Assembly: GCF_021043375.1 (NCBI RefSeq)
Contig: NZ_JAJNDV010000004.1
Span: 240,014-304,013, forward strand
DNA length: 64,000 nucleotides
Origin: Sphingomonas sp. IC-56
Lineage (GTDB): Bacteria; Pseudomonadota; Alphaproteobacteria; Sphingomonadales; Sphingomonadaceae
Direction of reading: 5' to 3'
Position 1 is the first letter of the stretch, and every line of letters starts with the position of its first letter. This document shows positions 55,870 to 64,000 of the stretch, piece by piece. The position numbers and the translations under genes are program-made. The notes below the pieces were generated by a model. That model did no database searches and was not told the DNA's origin. It saw nothing but the letters and a program-made list of their open reading frames with translations.

Positions 55870-57599
55870 GAGAACGCAAGATGCGTGTTGCCTGCACATT
55901 GGCGCTGCTCGCCGCGACATGCCTAACCACTCCGGCAATCGGGCAAGTGAGGCCCGGCGAGCCGCCGATCACTGCGACCACCCGGGCCTCGGGCGGCCCG
56001 ATCGACGCAGAACGCGGCGCACTGCACCTCGAGCATGCCGATCTGGCGATCGAAGTGCGTCCCGATACCCAGACGCTTCGGGGCGTCGGCACTCTCACTC
56101 TGCGCACCTCGGCGCCGCAGTCTCGCCTGCTGATCGACCTGGATAAGAACCTGCCGGTCAGTGCGGTCAGCATCGACGGAAAGCCGCTTCAGCCAGGGGC
56201 CTGGTCCAATCCAGAGGGGCGCTTGAAGATCACCCTGCCGCGACGGCTTGCCGCGGGCGCCAAAACAGTGGTCCGCATCGTCTATGGCGGCACGCCCCAT
56301 GTCGCGGTGCGGGCGCCCTGGGACGACGGCATCGTCTGGGGCCGCACACCCGCCGACAAGAAGCCCTGGGTCGCCACGACGGCGGAGGGCTATGGCTGCG
56401 ACCTTTTCTGGCCGTGCCTCGACTTCCCGCGGGGCGAGCCCGACACCGTCGACCTGCACATCACGGTCCCCGCCGGCATGTCGGCCCCGTCCAACGGCCT
56501 TCTACAGCGGGTCGAAAAGCTGCCAGACGGCCGCACCACCTGGCATTGGAAGGCCCGCACCCCCAACCCCTATTCGGTCGCGCTCAACATCGCACCGTAT
56601 AAGGAAGTCAGCGGCACCTATCAGACCCGCTTCGGCGGCAAGATCCCCATGAGCTACTGGTACCTGCCCGGCCGCGAGACCAAGGCGCAGGGGCTATTCG
56701 CCGAGTTCGCGCCGACGCTCGACTTTTTCGAGCAGATCCTCGGCCCTTATCCCTGGTTCGACGAAAAGGTCGGCGTGGTCGAGACGCCCCATCTCGGCAT
56801 GGAGCACCAGACCATCAACGCCTATGGCAACAACTACAAGAAGACGCCGTCGGGCTTTGACGAGATCTTCCAGCACGAACTCGCGCACGAATGGTTCGGC
56901 AACCAGATGTCGGCGGCGAACTGGGACGATTACTGGCTGCACGAGGGCTATGCCCAGTATTTCCAGCCGCTCTACGGCCAATGGCGGGAGGGTGACGCAC
57001 GCTACGCCGCGATGATGGACGAATTCCGCAATCAGATCCGGAACCTCGCCCCGATCGTCTCCGGCCGTATCCTGACCGAGGAGGAAGTCTACGAAACCGA
57101 TAAGGGCGGCCCGGGCGGCGACATCTACGTCAAAGGCGCATGGGTGCTCCACACCCTGCGCAACCTGATTGGCGACAAGGACTTCTGGGACGTCACGCGC
57201 CGCCTGGTCTATGGCCGCCCCGACCCCAAGCCCGGCAACTTCCAGCCGCGCTTCGCCAGCACGCCCGAATATATCGCCATCGTCAATCAGGTGACGGGCA
57301 AGGACCTGACCTGGTTCTTCGACGTCTATCTGCGCCAGGCAGCCCTACCCGATCTCCTCCAGACCCGCGCCGGCGACCAGCTTACGCTGCGCTGGCAGGT
57401 TCCGGGCAACGGCCCCTTCCCGCTCCCGGTCGAGGTGCAGGTTGACGGTAAGCTACAGACGCTCGCCATGACCGCCAGCACCGCGACCATCACCGTTCCC
57501 GCCACCGCGCATGTGGTGATCGACCCCGCCGCCCGCATCCTCAGGCGCTCCGCCGCGGTCGAAGCGCTTCAAGCCTACGCACAGCGAGCGGGCCAGTGA
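55866..57599 (+). CDS. M1-type zinc metallopeptidase, copy 2
   Basis: 577 residues, colinear with copy 1 along its whole length: shared DLFWPC, PHVAVRAPWD, GMEHQTINAYGN and WLHEG blocks. Zinc site HELAHEWFGNQ plus Glu. Signal peptide at the N-terminus (ALLAATCLTTPAIGQ). Codon use is typical of the genome. ATG 55866 overlaps copy 1; an internal Met at residue 6 is an alternative. Likely a periplasmic aminopeptidase; specificity unknown. Confidence 0.92.
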   Translation: MRERKMRVACTLALLAATCLTTPAIGQVRPGEPPITATTRASGGPIDAERGALHLEHADLAIEVRPDTQTLRGVGTLTLRTSAPQSRLLIDLDKNLPVSAVSIDGKPLQPGAWSNPEGRLKITLPRRLAAGAKTVVRIVYGGTPHVAVRAPWDDGIVWGRTPADKKPWVATTAEGYGCDLFWPCLDFPRGEPDTVDLHITVPAGMSAPSNGLLQRVEKLPDGRTTWHWKARTPNPYSVALNIAPYKEVSGTYQTRFGGKIPMSYWYLPGRETKAQGLFAEFAPTLDFFEQILGPYPWFDEKVGVVETPHLGMEHQTINAYGNNYKKTPSGFDEIFQHELAHEWFGNQMSAANWDDYWLHEGYAQYFQPLYGQWREGDARYAAMMDEFRNQIRNLAPIVSGRILTEEEVYETDKGGPGGDIYVKGAWVLHTLRNLIGDKDFWDVTRRLVYGRPDPKPGNFQPRFASTPEYIAIVNQVTGKDLTWFFDVYLRQAALPDLLQTRAGDQLTLRWQVPGNGPFPLPVEVQVDGKLQTLAMTASTATITVPATAHVVIDPAARILRRSAAVEALQAYAQRAGQ

Positions 57600-58681
57600 G
57601 GTGCGCCTTCGCTCCCGCGCTGCTCGTCGCGGCGTTGGCGTCCGGCGCTTCCCACGCCCAGACGCTCTACGAGGGCACCGCCGGCCCATCACCGATCGTC
57701 CTTGAGCTGGACGCCAGGTCCGAAGAGCCGACCGGTCGCTATTTCTACCGGCGCACCCGCTTCGACAGCGATCTGAGCGGGGAGCGGCAGGGCGAGACCT
57801 TCACCCTCCAATCGCGCCTCACGCAAGACAAGCTCGTCCTGAAACGCCAGGGCCAACAACTCACCGGCACGCTGACCACCAGCAAGGGCCGCGCACTGCC
57901 CGTCGCGCTCCGGCGCGCCACGCCGCCTCCGGCGTCGAACGGCGCGCCTGGAGACCTGGACGGCTATGCCCGCATGCAACTGGTTGGCCTCACCCTACTA
58001 CCGGGCGCGACGGAGCGGATCGGCACCCGCACGGTCCGCTGGTTCCGCGAGCCCATGTCGGGCACGCGGCTGTTCCGGATCGAGGGTGGCTATGCTCCTG
58101 CCGCACTACGAAAGATCAATACCGCGCTCGCCGAGACGCAGTGGCGGCACGTCCAGAACTGGTTCGATTGCCCCGCTTATGGCGGTGGCGCGGGGGTCGA
58201 GGTCGACGACGCAGGCAAACCCTATCTCGCCGATCGCTTCGTCAGCTATGCATGGCAATCGGCCTGGAGCTGCTCGGGAGCCGCCCACCCCGACTTCGGC
58301 ACCACCGGCATCACCTATGACGCGCGCACCGGCGATCCGCTCAAGCTCGAAGACCTGCTACGCTTCGGCGACAGCCCGCCGCCCGCGGAGGATTCGAACG
58401 CCTGGTACAGCTATCGCGGCGACCACTTCGCACCCGGCCTCGTCGCGCTGCTGACGCGCTATCATCCCGAAGAGATGGCCGACCCTGGCAAGGATACCGA
58501 AGAGGACGCGTGCAACTATGCCGATCCCGATGTCTGGGATTTCCCCGCCTGGTATCTGAGCGCCAAGGGGCTTTTCGTGAGTGCCTATTTCACCCGCGTA
58601 AACCGGGCCTGCGACGCGCCCGACTGGGCGGTGATCCCCTGGGAAGCTCTCAACGGCCCGGCGCTGCGTCAACCGCAATAG
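57596..58681 (+). CDS. Exported hypothetical protein, RsiV/DUF3298-like C-terminus
   Basis: 361 residues with a signal peptide (ALLVAALASGASHAQ). The middle and C-terminus contain an even set of cysteines (FDCPAYG, WSCSG, DACNYAD, NRACDAP), suggesting disulfides. The ending LSAKGLFVSAYFTRVNRACD resembles DUF3298/RsiV-type domains; this is a weak resemblance. Start GTG 57596 overlaps the peptidase stop (GTGA), so it is the third gene of the peptidase unit. Confidence 0.72.
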   Translation: MRCAFAPALLVAALASGASHAQTLYEGTAGPSPIVLELDARSEEPTGRYFYRRTRFDSDLSGERQGETFTLQSRLTQDKLVLKRQGQQLTGTLTTSKGRALPVALRRATPPPASNGAPGDLDGYARMQLVGLTLLPGATERIGTRTVRWFREPMSGTRLFRIEGGYAPAALRKINTALAETQWRHVQNWFDCPAYGGGAGVEVDDAGKPYLADRFVSYAWQSAWSCSGAAHPDFGTTGITYDARTGDPLKLEDLLRFGDSPPPAEDSNAWYSYRGDHFAPGLVALLTRYHPEEMADPGKDTEEDACNYADPDVWDFPAWYLSAKGLFVSAYFTRVNRACDAPDWAVIPWEALNGPALRQPQ

Positions 58682-58683
58682 CA

Positions 58684-58715
58684 AAGGGGCGCAGCCCTCG
58701 CGGACCGCGCCCCTT
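58684..58715. terminator. Bidirectional terminator between the exported protein gene and clpX
   Basis: A perfect 9-bp stem (AAGGGGCGC with GCGCCCCTT) and 14-base loop between convergent stops. T-rich on the plus side (CTTCTGTCTTCC). Confidence 0.65.
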
Positions 58716-58737
58716 CTGTCTTCCTCGACAACGCCGC

Positions 58738-60003
58738 TTACGCGGCGCTGCCGGCCTTTTCCTTCTTGGCATAGATGCGCACCGGCTCCTTGGTGCCGCC
58801 GACCACGTCCTTGTCCACCATCACCTCGTCGACGCCGTCCATGCTGGGCAGGTCGAACATCGTGTCGAGCAGGATGCCTTCCAGGATCGAGCGGAGCCCG
58901 CGCGCGCCGGTCTTGCGCTCGATCGCCCGCTTCGAGATCGCGACCAGCGCGTCCTCGTTGAAGCCGAGCTTCACGTCCTCCATGTCGAACAGCTTCTGAT
59001 ACTGCTTGACCAGCGCGTTCTTCGGCTCGGTCAGGATCTTCATCAGCGCGTCGACGTCTAGGTCTTCCAGCGTCGCGATCACCGGCAGGCGGCCGACGAA
59101 CTCGGGGATCAGGCCGAACTTCAGCAGATCCTCGGGCTCGACATTCTTCAGCGTCTCGCCGGTCTTGCGCTCGTCGGGGCCAGCGACATGCGCGCCGAAA
59201 CCGATCGACTTGCCCTGCAGGCGGTCGCCGATGATCTTTTCCAGACCCGCGAACGCACCACCGCAGATGAACAGGATGTTGGTCGTGTCCACCTGCAGGA
59301 ATTCCTGCTGCGGATGCTTGCGGCCGCCCTGCGGAGGTACCGACGCCGTCGTGCCTTCCATCAGCTTGAGCAGCGCCTGCTGCACGCCTTCGCCAGACAC
59401 GTCGCGGGTGATCGACGGGTTCTCGGCCTTCCGGCTGATCTTGTCGATTTCGTCGATGTACACGATCCCGCGCTGCGCCCGCTCGACATTATAGTCGGAA
59501 GCCTGGAGCAGCTTGAGGATGATGTTCTCCACGTCCTCGCCAACATAGCCGGCTTCGGTAAGCGTGGTGGCGTCGGCCATGGTGAACGGCACGTCCAGGA
59601 TGCGCGCCAGCGTCTGCGCCAGCAACGTCTTGCCGCAGCCGGTCGGCCCGACGAGCAGGATGTTGGACTTCGACAGTTCGACGTCCGCACCCTTCTGGCC
59701 GTGGTTCAGGCGCTTATAGTGGTTGTGCACCGCCACGGAGAGCACGCGCTTGGCGCGCTTCTGGCCGATGACATAATCGTCGAGAACATCGCAGATCTCC
59801 TGCGGGGTCGGCACGCCGCCATCCTTCTTCGACACCAGCGCGGACTTGGTTTCCTCGCGGATGATGTCGTTGCACAGCTCGACGCACTCGTCGCAGATGA
59901 ACACGGTCGGACCGGCGATGAGCTTACGGACCTCGTGCTGCGACTTGCCGCAGAACGAGCAGTAAAGCGTGCTCTTGGAGTCTCCGCCGCTGAGCTTGGT
60001 CAT
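58738..60003 (-). CDS. clpX: ClpX ATPase subunit of ClpXP
   Basis: 421 residues. N-terminal zinc finger with paired cysteines CSFCGKSQ and [13 protein letters not shown]+ Walker A GPTGCGKT; Walker [10 protein letters not shown]. It unfolds substrates for ClpP; in alphaproteobacteria ClpXP degrades CtrA through CpdR, linking it to chpT at 6 kb. ATG 60003. Confidence 0.97.
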   Translation of the reverse strand: MTKLSGGDSKSTLYCSFCGKSQHEVRKLIAGPTVFICDECVELCNDIIREETKSALVSKKDGGVPTPQEICDVLDDYVIGQKRAKRVLSVAVHNHYKRLNHGQKGADVELSKSNILLVGPTGCGKTLLAQTLARILDVPFTMADATTLTEAGYVGEDVENIILKLLQASDYNVERAQRGIVYIDEIDKISRKAENPSITRDVSGEGVQQALLKLMEGTTASVPPQGGRKHPQQEFLQVDTTNILFICGGAFAGLEKIIGDRLQGKSIGFGAHVAGPDERKTGETLKNVEPEDLLKFGLIPEFVGRLPVIATLEDLDVDALMKILTEPKNALVKQYQKLFDMEDVKLGFNEDALVAISKRAIERKTGARGLRSILEGILLDTMFDLPSMDGVDEVMVDKDVVGGTKEPVRIYAKKEKAGSAA

Positions 60004-60106
60004 TCAATCCATCCTTCACGCGCCGGACGTAGTAACAGGGCCCCGCATCCTACATGCGGAACATCCTCCGGCAATCCATAATCGGCCCGCAGCCTTGCGG
60101 TTCCGT

Positions 60107-60136
60107 GCCGCCCGCGCGTTTGATCACGCGGGCGGC
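60107..60136 (-). terminator. GC hairpin between clpP and clpX
   Basis: A perfect 10-bp stem (GCCGCCCGCG with CGCGGGCGGC) and 10-base loop just after the clpP stop. No T-run. It may partly terminate or stabilise the clpP message. Confidence 0.5.
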
Positions 60137-60152
60137 AAAATCCTGAAAATCC

Positions 60153-60845
60153 TTACGCAGTCGTTTCGTCGGCCACGCCCGGACGCTTCTCATAGACTTC
60201 GTCGACCAGACCAAACGCCTTGGCTTCATCGGCCTCCAGGAAGGTGTCGCGGTCCATGGCGCGCTCAATCTCTTCCAGAGGCTTGCCGGTATACTTGGCA
60301 TACAGGTCATTCATGCGCCGGCGAATTCGGAGGATCTCCTTAGCCTGGATCTCGATGTCCGACGCCATGCCCTGCGCGCCGCCGGACGGCTGGTGCACCA
60401 TGATGCGGGCATTGGTCAGCGCCACGCGCAGACCCGGCTCACCGGCTGCGAGCAGGAACGACCCCATCGACGCCGCCTGGCCGATGCACACCGTGCCGAC
60501 ACGCGGACGGATATACTGCATCGTGTCGTGGATTGCCATGCCGGCAGTCACCACGCCACCCGGCGAGTTGATGTACATCCAGATGTCCTTCTTCGGGTTC
60601 TCGGACTCGAGGAAGAGCAGCTGGGCAGTGATCAGCGAGGCCATCTGGTCCTCGACGCCGCCGGTCACGAACACGATACGCTCACGCAGCAGGCGCGAGA
60701 AGATGTCGAAGCTGCGCTCGCCGCGGCTCGACTGTTCGATGACAATGGGAACAAGGCCGCCGGTGACGGGGTCGATGGTCATCTGACCAGAAAGCGGATG
60801 CATGTAGGGAGGTCTCGTTTTGTCGTTTTGCCCGGAGCCATACAT
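60153..60845 (-). CDS. clpP: ClpP protease subunit
   Basis: About 230 residues. The catalytic Ser is in [11 protein letters not shown], His in [11 protein letters not shown], and Asp in the C-terminal third. It assembles into a 14-mer with ClpX. The start is uncertain: ATG 60845 has GGAG at good spacing, while in-frame ATGs at 60803 and 60782 would begin nearer the usual ClpP N-terminus ([20 protein letters not shown]). Confidence 0.94.
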   Translation of the reverse strand: MYGSGQNDKTRPPYMHPLSGQMTIDPVTGGLVPIVIEQSSRGERSFDIFSRLLRERIVFVTGGVEDQMASLITAQLLFLESENPKKDIWMYINSPGGVVTAGMAIHDTMQYIRPRVGTVCIGQAASMGSFLLAAGEPGLRVALTNARIMVHQPSGGAQGMASDIEIQAKEILRIRRRMNDLYAKYTGKPLEEIERAMDRDTFLEADEAKAFGLVDEVYEKRPGVADETTA

Positions 60846-60919
60846 CGGCGCTCCGGCAAAGCCGCGCAAGGGGGCTAGTCGGCAAAACACCGCCCGCGCC
60901 CTGCCGCCTCGTTCTCCGC

Positions 60920-61858
60920 TTAGTGAATCGGTAGAAACGGCCCCGGCTGGGCAAGATAGGCCAGCCGCCGCATCTCGCGCCGTCCACGTACGACCGTATC
61001 CAGGATCAGCCCGGAAAACAGGTTGAGGAACGCCAGGATCATCAGCCCGGTAGCCAGGATCGCGGTCGGAAACCGCGGCACCAGCCCGGTCTGGACATAG
61101 GTCACCCCCAACGGGATGGCGAGCACCACCGCCAGCGACGCAAAGAGCGCGGCGATCAAGCCGAAGAACAGCATCGGCCGTTCATAGCGGTACAGCGTCA
61201 CAATGGTGCGCAGGATGCGCAGCCCATCGCGATAGGTGCTGAGCTTGGACGCCGATCCCTCCGGCCGCGCGAAATAGCGGGTCTCGACCTCGCCCACTGG
61301 CATCTTCAGCTCGAGGGCATGGACGCTGATCTCCGTCTCGATCTCGAACCCCGAGGAGAGCACGGGAAAGCTTTTCACGAAGCGGCGCGAAAAGACGCGG
61401 TACCCGGAGAAGATGTCGGTGAAGCTGCGCCCGAACAGCCCAGCCAGGAACCCGGTCATCGCCCGGTTACCGAGCACATGGCCGCGGCGATAAGCCTCCG
61501 CCGCTTCATGCACGCGGGTGCCAACGATCATGTCGAGGCCCTCTCGCACCAGCCGGTCGACCATCGCCGGCGCGACGCTCGCGTCATAGGTCAGGTCACC
61601 ATCGGCCATGACATAAATGTCGGCGTCCACATCGGCGAACATGCGCCGCACGACATTGCCCTTGCCCTGCGTCCGCTCACTGCGGACAACCGCGCCTGCC
61701 GCACGCGCGACTTCGATCGTCCGGTCGCGGCTGTTGTTGTCATACACATAGATGCCCGCCCCCGGCAGCGCCGCGCGAAATGCCGCCACGGTCTGCCCGA
61801 TCGCCGCTTCCTCATTGTAGCAGGGCAGCAACACCGCGACGCGGAGCATGTCGACCAT
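60920..61858 (-). CDS. Family 2 glycosyltransferase (DPM1/GtrB-like), membrane-anchored
   Basis: 312 residues. GT-A domain with [13 protein letters not shown] and the metal motif [10 protein letters not shown]. Two C-terminal membrane helices ([20 protein letters not shown] and [20 protein letters not shown]). Such enzymes load a sugar onto a lipid carrier. ATG 61858 follows GGGGGAG. It sits between tig and clpP, where in many genomes these are adjacent. Confidence 0.88.
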   Translation of the reverse strand: MVDMLRVAVLLPCYNEEAAIGQTVAAFRAALPGAGIYVYDNNSRDRTIEVARAAGAVVRSERTQGKGNVVRRMFADVDADIYVMADGDLTYDASVAPAMVDRLVREGLDMIVGTRVHEAAEAYRRGHVLGNRAMTGFLAGLFGRSFTDIFSGYRVFSRRFVKSFPVLSSGFEIETEISVHALELKMPVGEVETRYFARPEGSASKLSTYRDGLRILRTIVTLYRYERPMLFFGLIAALFASLAVVLAIPLGVTYVQTGLVPRFPTAILATGLMILAFLNLFSGLILDTVVRGRREMRRLAYLAQPGPFLPIH

Positions 61859-61906
61859 CAAAACTCCCCCGAACGGCGCGTCGTGATGCCGTTCTTCATC
61901 AGCTCC

Positions 61907-61949
61907 GGGCAAAAGAAAAGCCCACTCTCCTCACCAAAGAGCGGGCTTT
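61907..61949 (-). terminator. Rho-independent terminator of tig
   Basis: A 12-bp stem with one mismatch (AAAGCCCGCTCT with AGAGTGGGCTTT on the minus strand), 9-base loop, then TTCTTTTGCC. Confidence 0.85.
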
Positions 61950-61997
61950 CCTCACGATATCAGCACTCCGGCTTCAAGCCGGAATGGCAATGCTGTC

Positions 61998-63659
61998 TCA
62001 GCCCTCAGCCTTCTTCTTGGCCGGTGCCTTCTTTGGCTTAACCGCGGCTTCCTCGCCCTCGGCGGCTTCGGCCTTCTTAGCGGGCGCCTTCTTGGTCGCA
62101 GCCTTCTTCACCGGCTCGGCTTCGACCAGCTCGTCGCCAGGCGCAGCGGCCTCGACATCGGCGGCTTCGGTCTTCTTGGCCTTGCTCTTCTTGGCGGGAG
62201 CCTCGGCAGCGGCCTCGTCGGTCGCGGGAGCGTCCTCGCTCGCCTCGGCCTTCTTCGCCTTCTTCTTGGCGGGCTTGTGGTCATGATCATGGTCGTGATC
62301 ATGCACATGAGTGCCCGACGCGAAGCCGTCTTCGCTCTCGATCGCGGCTTCCAACTCTTCGCGGGTCACTTCGCGGTCGGTGATCTCGGCCTTGTCGAAC
62401 AGGAAGTCGACGACCTTGTCCTCGAACAGCGGCGCGCGCAGCTGGGCAGCGGCCATCGGCTCCTGCTGGACATACTGCATGAAGCGCTGGCGATCCTGCG
62501 GGCTGTACTGCTGGGCAGCCTGCTGGATCAGCCGGCCCATTTCCTGCTGGCTCACTTCGACGCCGTTGGCGGTGCCGATCTCAGAGAGCAGCAGGCCCAG
62601 GCGCACGCGGCGCTCGGCGATCTTGCGATAATCCTCGCGCTCGTTCTCCAGCTCGGCCTTGGCCGCTGCCGGATCGGCTTCATGCTCGGTCTCGTGCTGC
62701 AGCTGGTGCCAGATCTGGTCGAACTCGGCTTCCACCATCGACGGTGGCACCGGGAAATCGTGGCCAGCAGCCAGCTGGTCGAGCAGCTTGCGCTTCATGT
62801 AGGTGCGGGTCAGGCCATTGAGCTGCTGCTCGATCTGCCCCTTCAGCAGGCCGGTCAGCTGCTCCAGATCCTGCAGGCCCAGCTGCTTGGCGAAAGCGTC
62901 GTCGATGACGGTCTCGCCGGCGGTCTGCACCTTGGTGATCTTCAGCTCGAAGGTGGCGGGCTTGCCGGCCAGATCCTTGGAACCGTAATCCTCCGGGAAG
63001 GTGACTTCGATCGTCTTCTCGTCACCGACCTTCACGCCAACCAGCTGGTCTTCGAAGCCCGGGATCAGACGGCCGGAGCCGATTTCGACGGCCATGTCGG
63101 TGCCGGTGCCGCCCTCGAAGGCGACGCCGTCGGCAGTCTTACCGACGAAGTCCATCGTGACCTGATCGCCTTCAGCGGCCGCGTGGCCTTCCTCGGCATC
63201 GTTCCAGCCCTTCTGGTTGCTGGCCAACTGCTCGAGCTGCTCGTTCACCTGCTCGTCGGCGACCGGCACGGTCAGCCGCTCCAGCTTCAGCCCTTCGATC
63301 GACGGCGTGGGCACGTCGGGAAGCACTTCCAGCTCGACCTTGATCTCGGCGTCCTTGCCCGGGCCATAGTCCCCTTCCAGGCTCACCGAAGGCTGCATCG
63401 CCGGGCGGATCTTGTTGTCCGAGATCAGCTTCTGGATGCCTTCCTGAATCGCGTTGTTGAGCGCGTCCTGGGCCATCGCCTCGCCGTGCATCTTGCGCAC
63501 CAGGTTCACAGGCACCTTGCCGGGGCGGAAACCAGGCATGCGCACCTGCGGGGCGACGCGCTTCACTTCGGCATCGACCTTCGATTCGATATCCGCGGCA
63601 GTGATGGTCAGCGTGTAGGCGCGCTTCAGGCCCTCGTTCAACGTCTCGACAGTCTGCAT
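61998..63659 (-). CDS. tig: Trigger factor with long His/Asp and Lys/Ala-rich tail
   Basis: 553 residues, against roughly 430-450 for a usual trigger factor. The ribosome-binding domain has VRMPGFRPGKVPVNLVRK; the FKBP-type PPIase domain and helical C-terminal arms follow. Residues 448-553 are an extension: six alternating His (HVHDHDHDHDH at about 452-461) then Lys/Ala/Glu-rich segments (PAKKKAKKAE, KKAPAKKAEA). The tail could bind metal or nucleic acid (inference). ATG 63659. Confidence 0.95.
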   Translation of the reverse strand: MQTVETLNEGLKRAYTLTITAADIESKVDAEVKRVAPQVRMPGFRPGKVPVNLVRKMHGEAMAQDALNNAIQEGIQKLISDNKIRPAMQPSVSLEGDYGPGKDAEIKVELEVLPDVPTPSIEGLKLERLTVPVADEQVNEQLEQLASNQKGWNDAEEGHAAAEGDQVTMDFVGKTADGVAFEGGTGTDMAVEIGSGRLIPGFEDQLVGVKVGDEKTIEVTFPEDYGSKDLAGKPATFELKITKVQTAGETVIDDAFAKQLGLQDLEQLTGLLKGQIEQQLNGLTRTYMKRKLLDQLAAGHDFPVPPSMVEAEFDQIWHQLQHETEHEADPAAAKAELENEREDYRKIAERRVRLGLLLSEIGTANGVEVSQQEMGRLIQQAAQQYSPQDRQRFMQYVQQEPMAAAQLRAPLFEDKVVDFLFDKAEITDREVTREELEAAIESEDGFASGTHVHDHDHDHDHKPAKKKAKKAEASEDAPATDEAAAEAPAKKSKAKKTEAADVEAAAPGDELVEAEPVKKAATKKAPAKKAEAAEGEEAAVKPKKAPAKKKAEG

Positions 63660-63725
63660 TTCTCTCGGGCTTCCAAACAGTGAAAAGATTGGGCAGCGTC
63701 AGCGCTGAAGGTGAGCGGCGGTGCC

Positions 63726-63810
63726 TGGTGCGGGCGAAGGGACTCGAACCCCCACACCTTTCGATACCAGAACCTAAATCTGGCGCGTCTACCAGTTCCG
63801 CCACGCCCGC
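63726..63810 (-). tRNA. tRNA-Leu (anticodon UAG)
   Basis: 85 nt with a long variable arm, as expected for Leu, and encoded CCA. The acceptor is GCGGGCG/CGCCCGC; the anticodon stem is CCAGA/TCTGG with loop TTTAGGT, giving UAG; the T-loop is TTCGAGT. Confidence 0.95.
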
Positions 63811-63917
63811 AGGGGCACCGCCGGTCGGTGGGCTCTATAGCAGGCATGGGGTTCGGGGCAAGCCGCGAAGCAACTTGGCACGCCACGCAGCGTTGGAAGT
63901 GCAAAAGGAGAGCTTCC

Positions 63918-64000
63918 ATGCCCGTAGAACCCCCCATTCCACAGCCGAGCACGCCTCCGGCGGAAACACCGGGCGAGCCCGCCCCCGGGCAACCCACACC
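63918..64000 (+). CDS. Proline-rich hypothetical protein, 5' part (runs off window)
   Basis: The ATG at 63918 is preceded by AAAGGAGA at 9 bp. The 27 visible codons are dominated by Pro, Glu, Gln, Thr and Ala (PPIPQPSTPPAETPGEP), a low-complexity N-terminus seen in small exported or membrane proteins. No function can be assigned. Confidence 0.55.
   Translation, partial: MPVEPPIPQPSTPPAETPGEPAPGQPT

Noticed and set aside
60846..60919. CCCTTGCG upstream of clpP as another heat-shock -35 box
   Set aside because: No convincing CCCCATnT -10 element follows at the right spacing.
62281..62313. A short direct repeat of CATGATCATGGTCGTG-type units, considered as a possible operator or repeat array
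   Set aside because: It encodes the alternating His-Asp run in the trigger factor tail, so it is explained by coding sequence.

Overview
The window looks like chromosomal DNA of a sphingomonad (Alphaproteobacteria, Sphingomonas or a close relative). The evidence is the high GC content, the ChpT phosphotransferase, the exosortase A (XrtA)/PEP-CTERM exopolysaccharide locus, a deoxyhypusine-synthase homologue next to an ornithine-decarboxylase-like gene, an adjacent rluD-rpoH pair, and a small bacterial SRP RNA upstream of dnaX-ybaB. Genes are tightly packed, often with 1-4 bp stop/start overlaps. No gap reaches 300 bp. I see no insertion sequence, prophage or CRISPR array.

Layout. 1-6.1 kb (minus): the end of a chemotaxis/cell-cycle signalling block, chpT, a MHYT-(PAS)5-MCP receptor, an unusual cheA, and the start of cheW. 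6.2-10.5 kb: small membrane proteins, a JAMM-domain protein, rluD, rpoH and mtgA. 10.5-16 kb: ybaB-dnaX, SRP RNA, a [2Fe-2S] ferredoxin, two adjacent cysteine desulfurases, and an alpha/beta-hydrolase without an obvious nucleophile. 16-22.4 kb: a catabolic-type threonine/serine dehydratase with two tiny membrane proteins, the polyamine pair (ornithine decarboxylase-like and DHS-like), an SDR, an exported esterase-like protein, and a MAPEG protein. Short inverted GC-rich repeats lie between some of these.

22.4-39.5 kb: the XrtA exopolysaccharide locus. One long minus-strand run holds acyl-CoA ligase, PLP decarboxylase, export lipoprotein, chain-length determinant, tyrosine autokinase, outer-membrane barrel, ATPase, polysaccharide deacetylase, FemAB-like protein, glycosyltransferase, exosortase A fused to EpsI, and amidotransferase. 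A divergent plus-strand set holds an acyl carrier protein and two exosortase-associated hydrolases. Together they would build and export a polysaccharide and provide the transpeptidase thought to process PEP-CTERM proteins. No PEP-CTERM substrate is in the window.

39.5-51.3 kb: trxB, tRNA-Met(CAU), a 2H phosphoesterase, kup, a divergent Lrp/AsnC regulator-ald pair with a palindromic intergenic site, and the cytochrome c maturation genes ccmC-D-E-F-G-H-I (ccmA and ccmB absent), then tRNA-Val(CAC) and HU. 51.4-64 kb: a proteostasis region with lon (behind a sigma-32-like promoter), two tandem M1-type metallopeptidases, clpX, clpP, a glycosyltransferase, and a trigger factor with a long His/Asp and Lys/Ala-rich tail. 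It ends with tRNA-Leu(UAG) and the start of a proline-rich protein.
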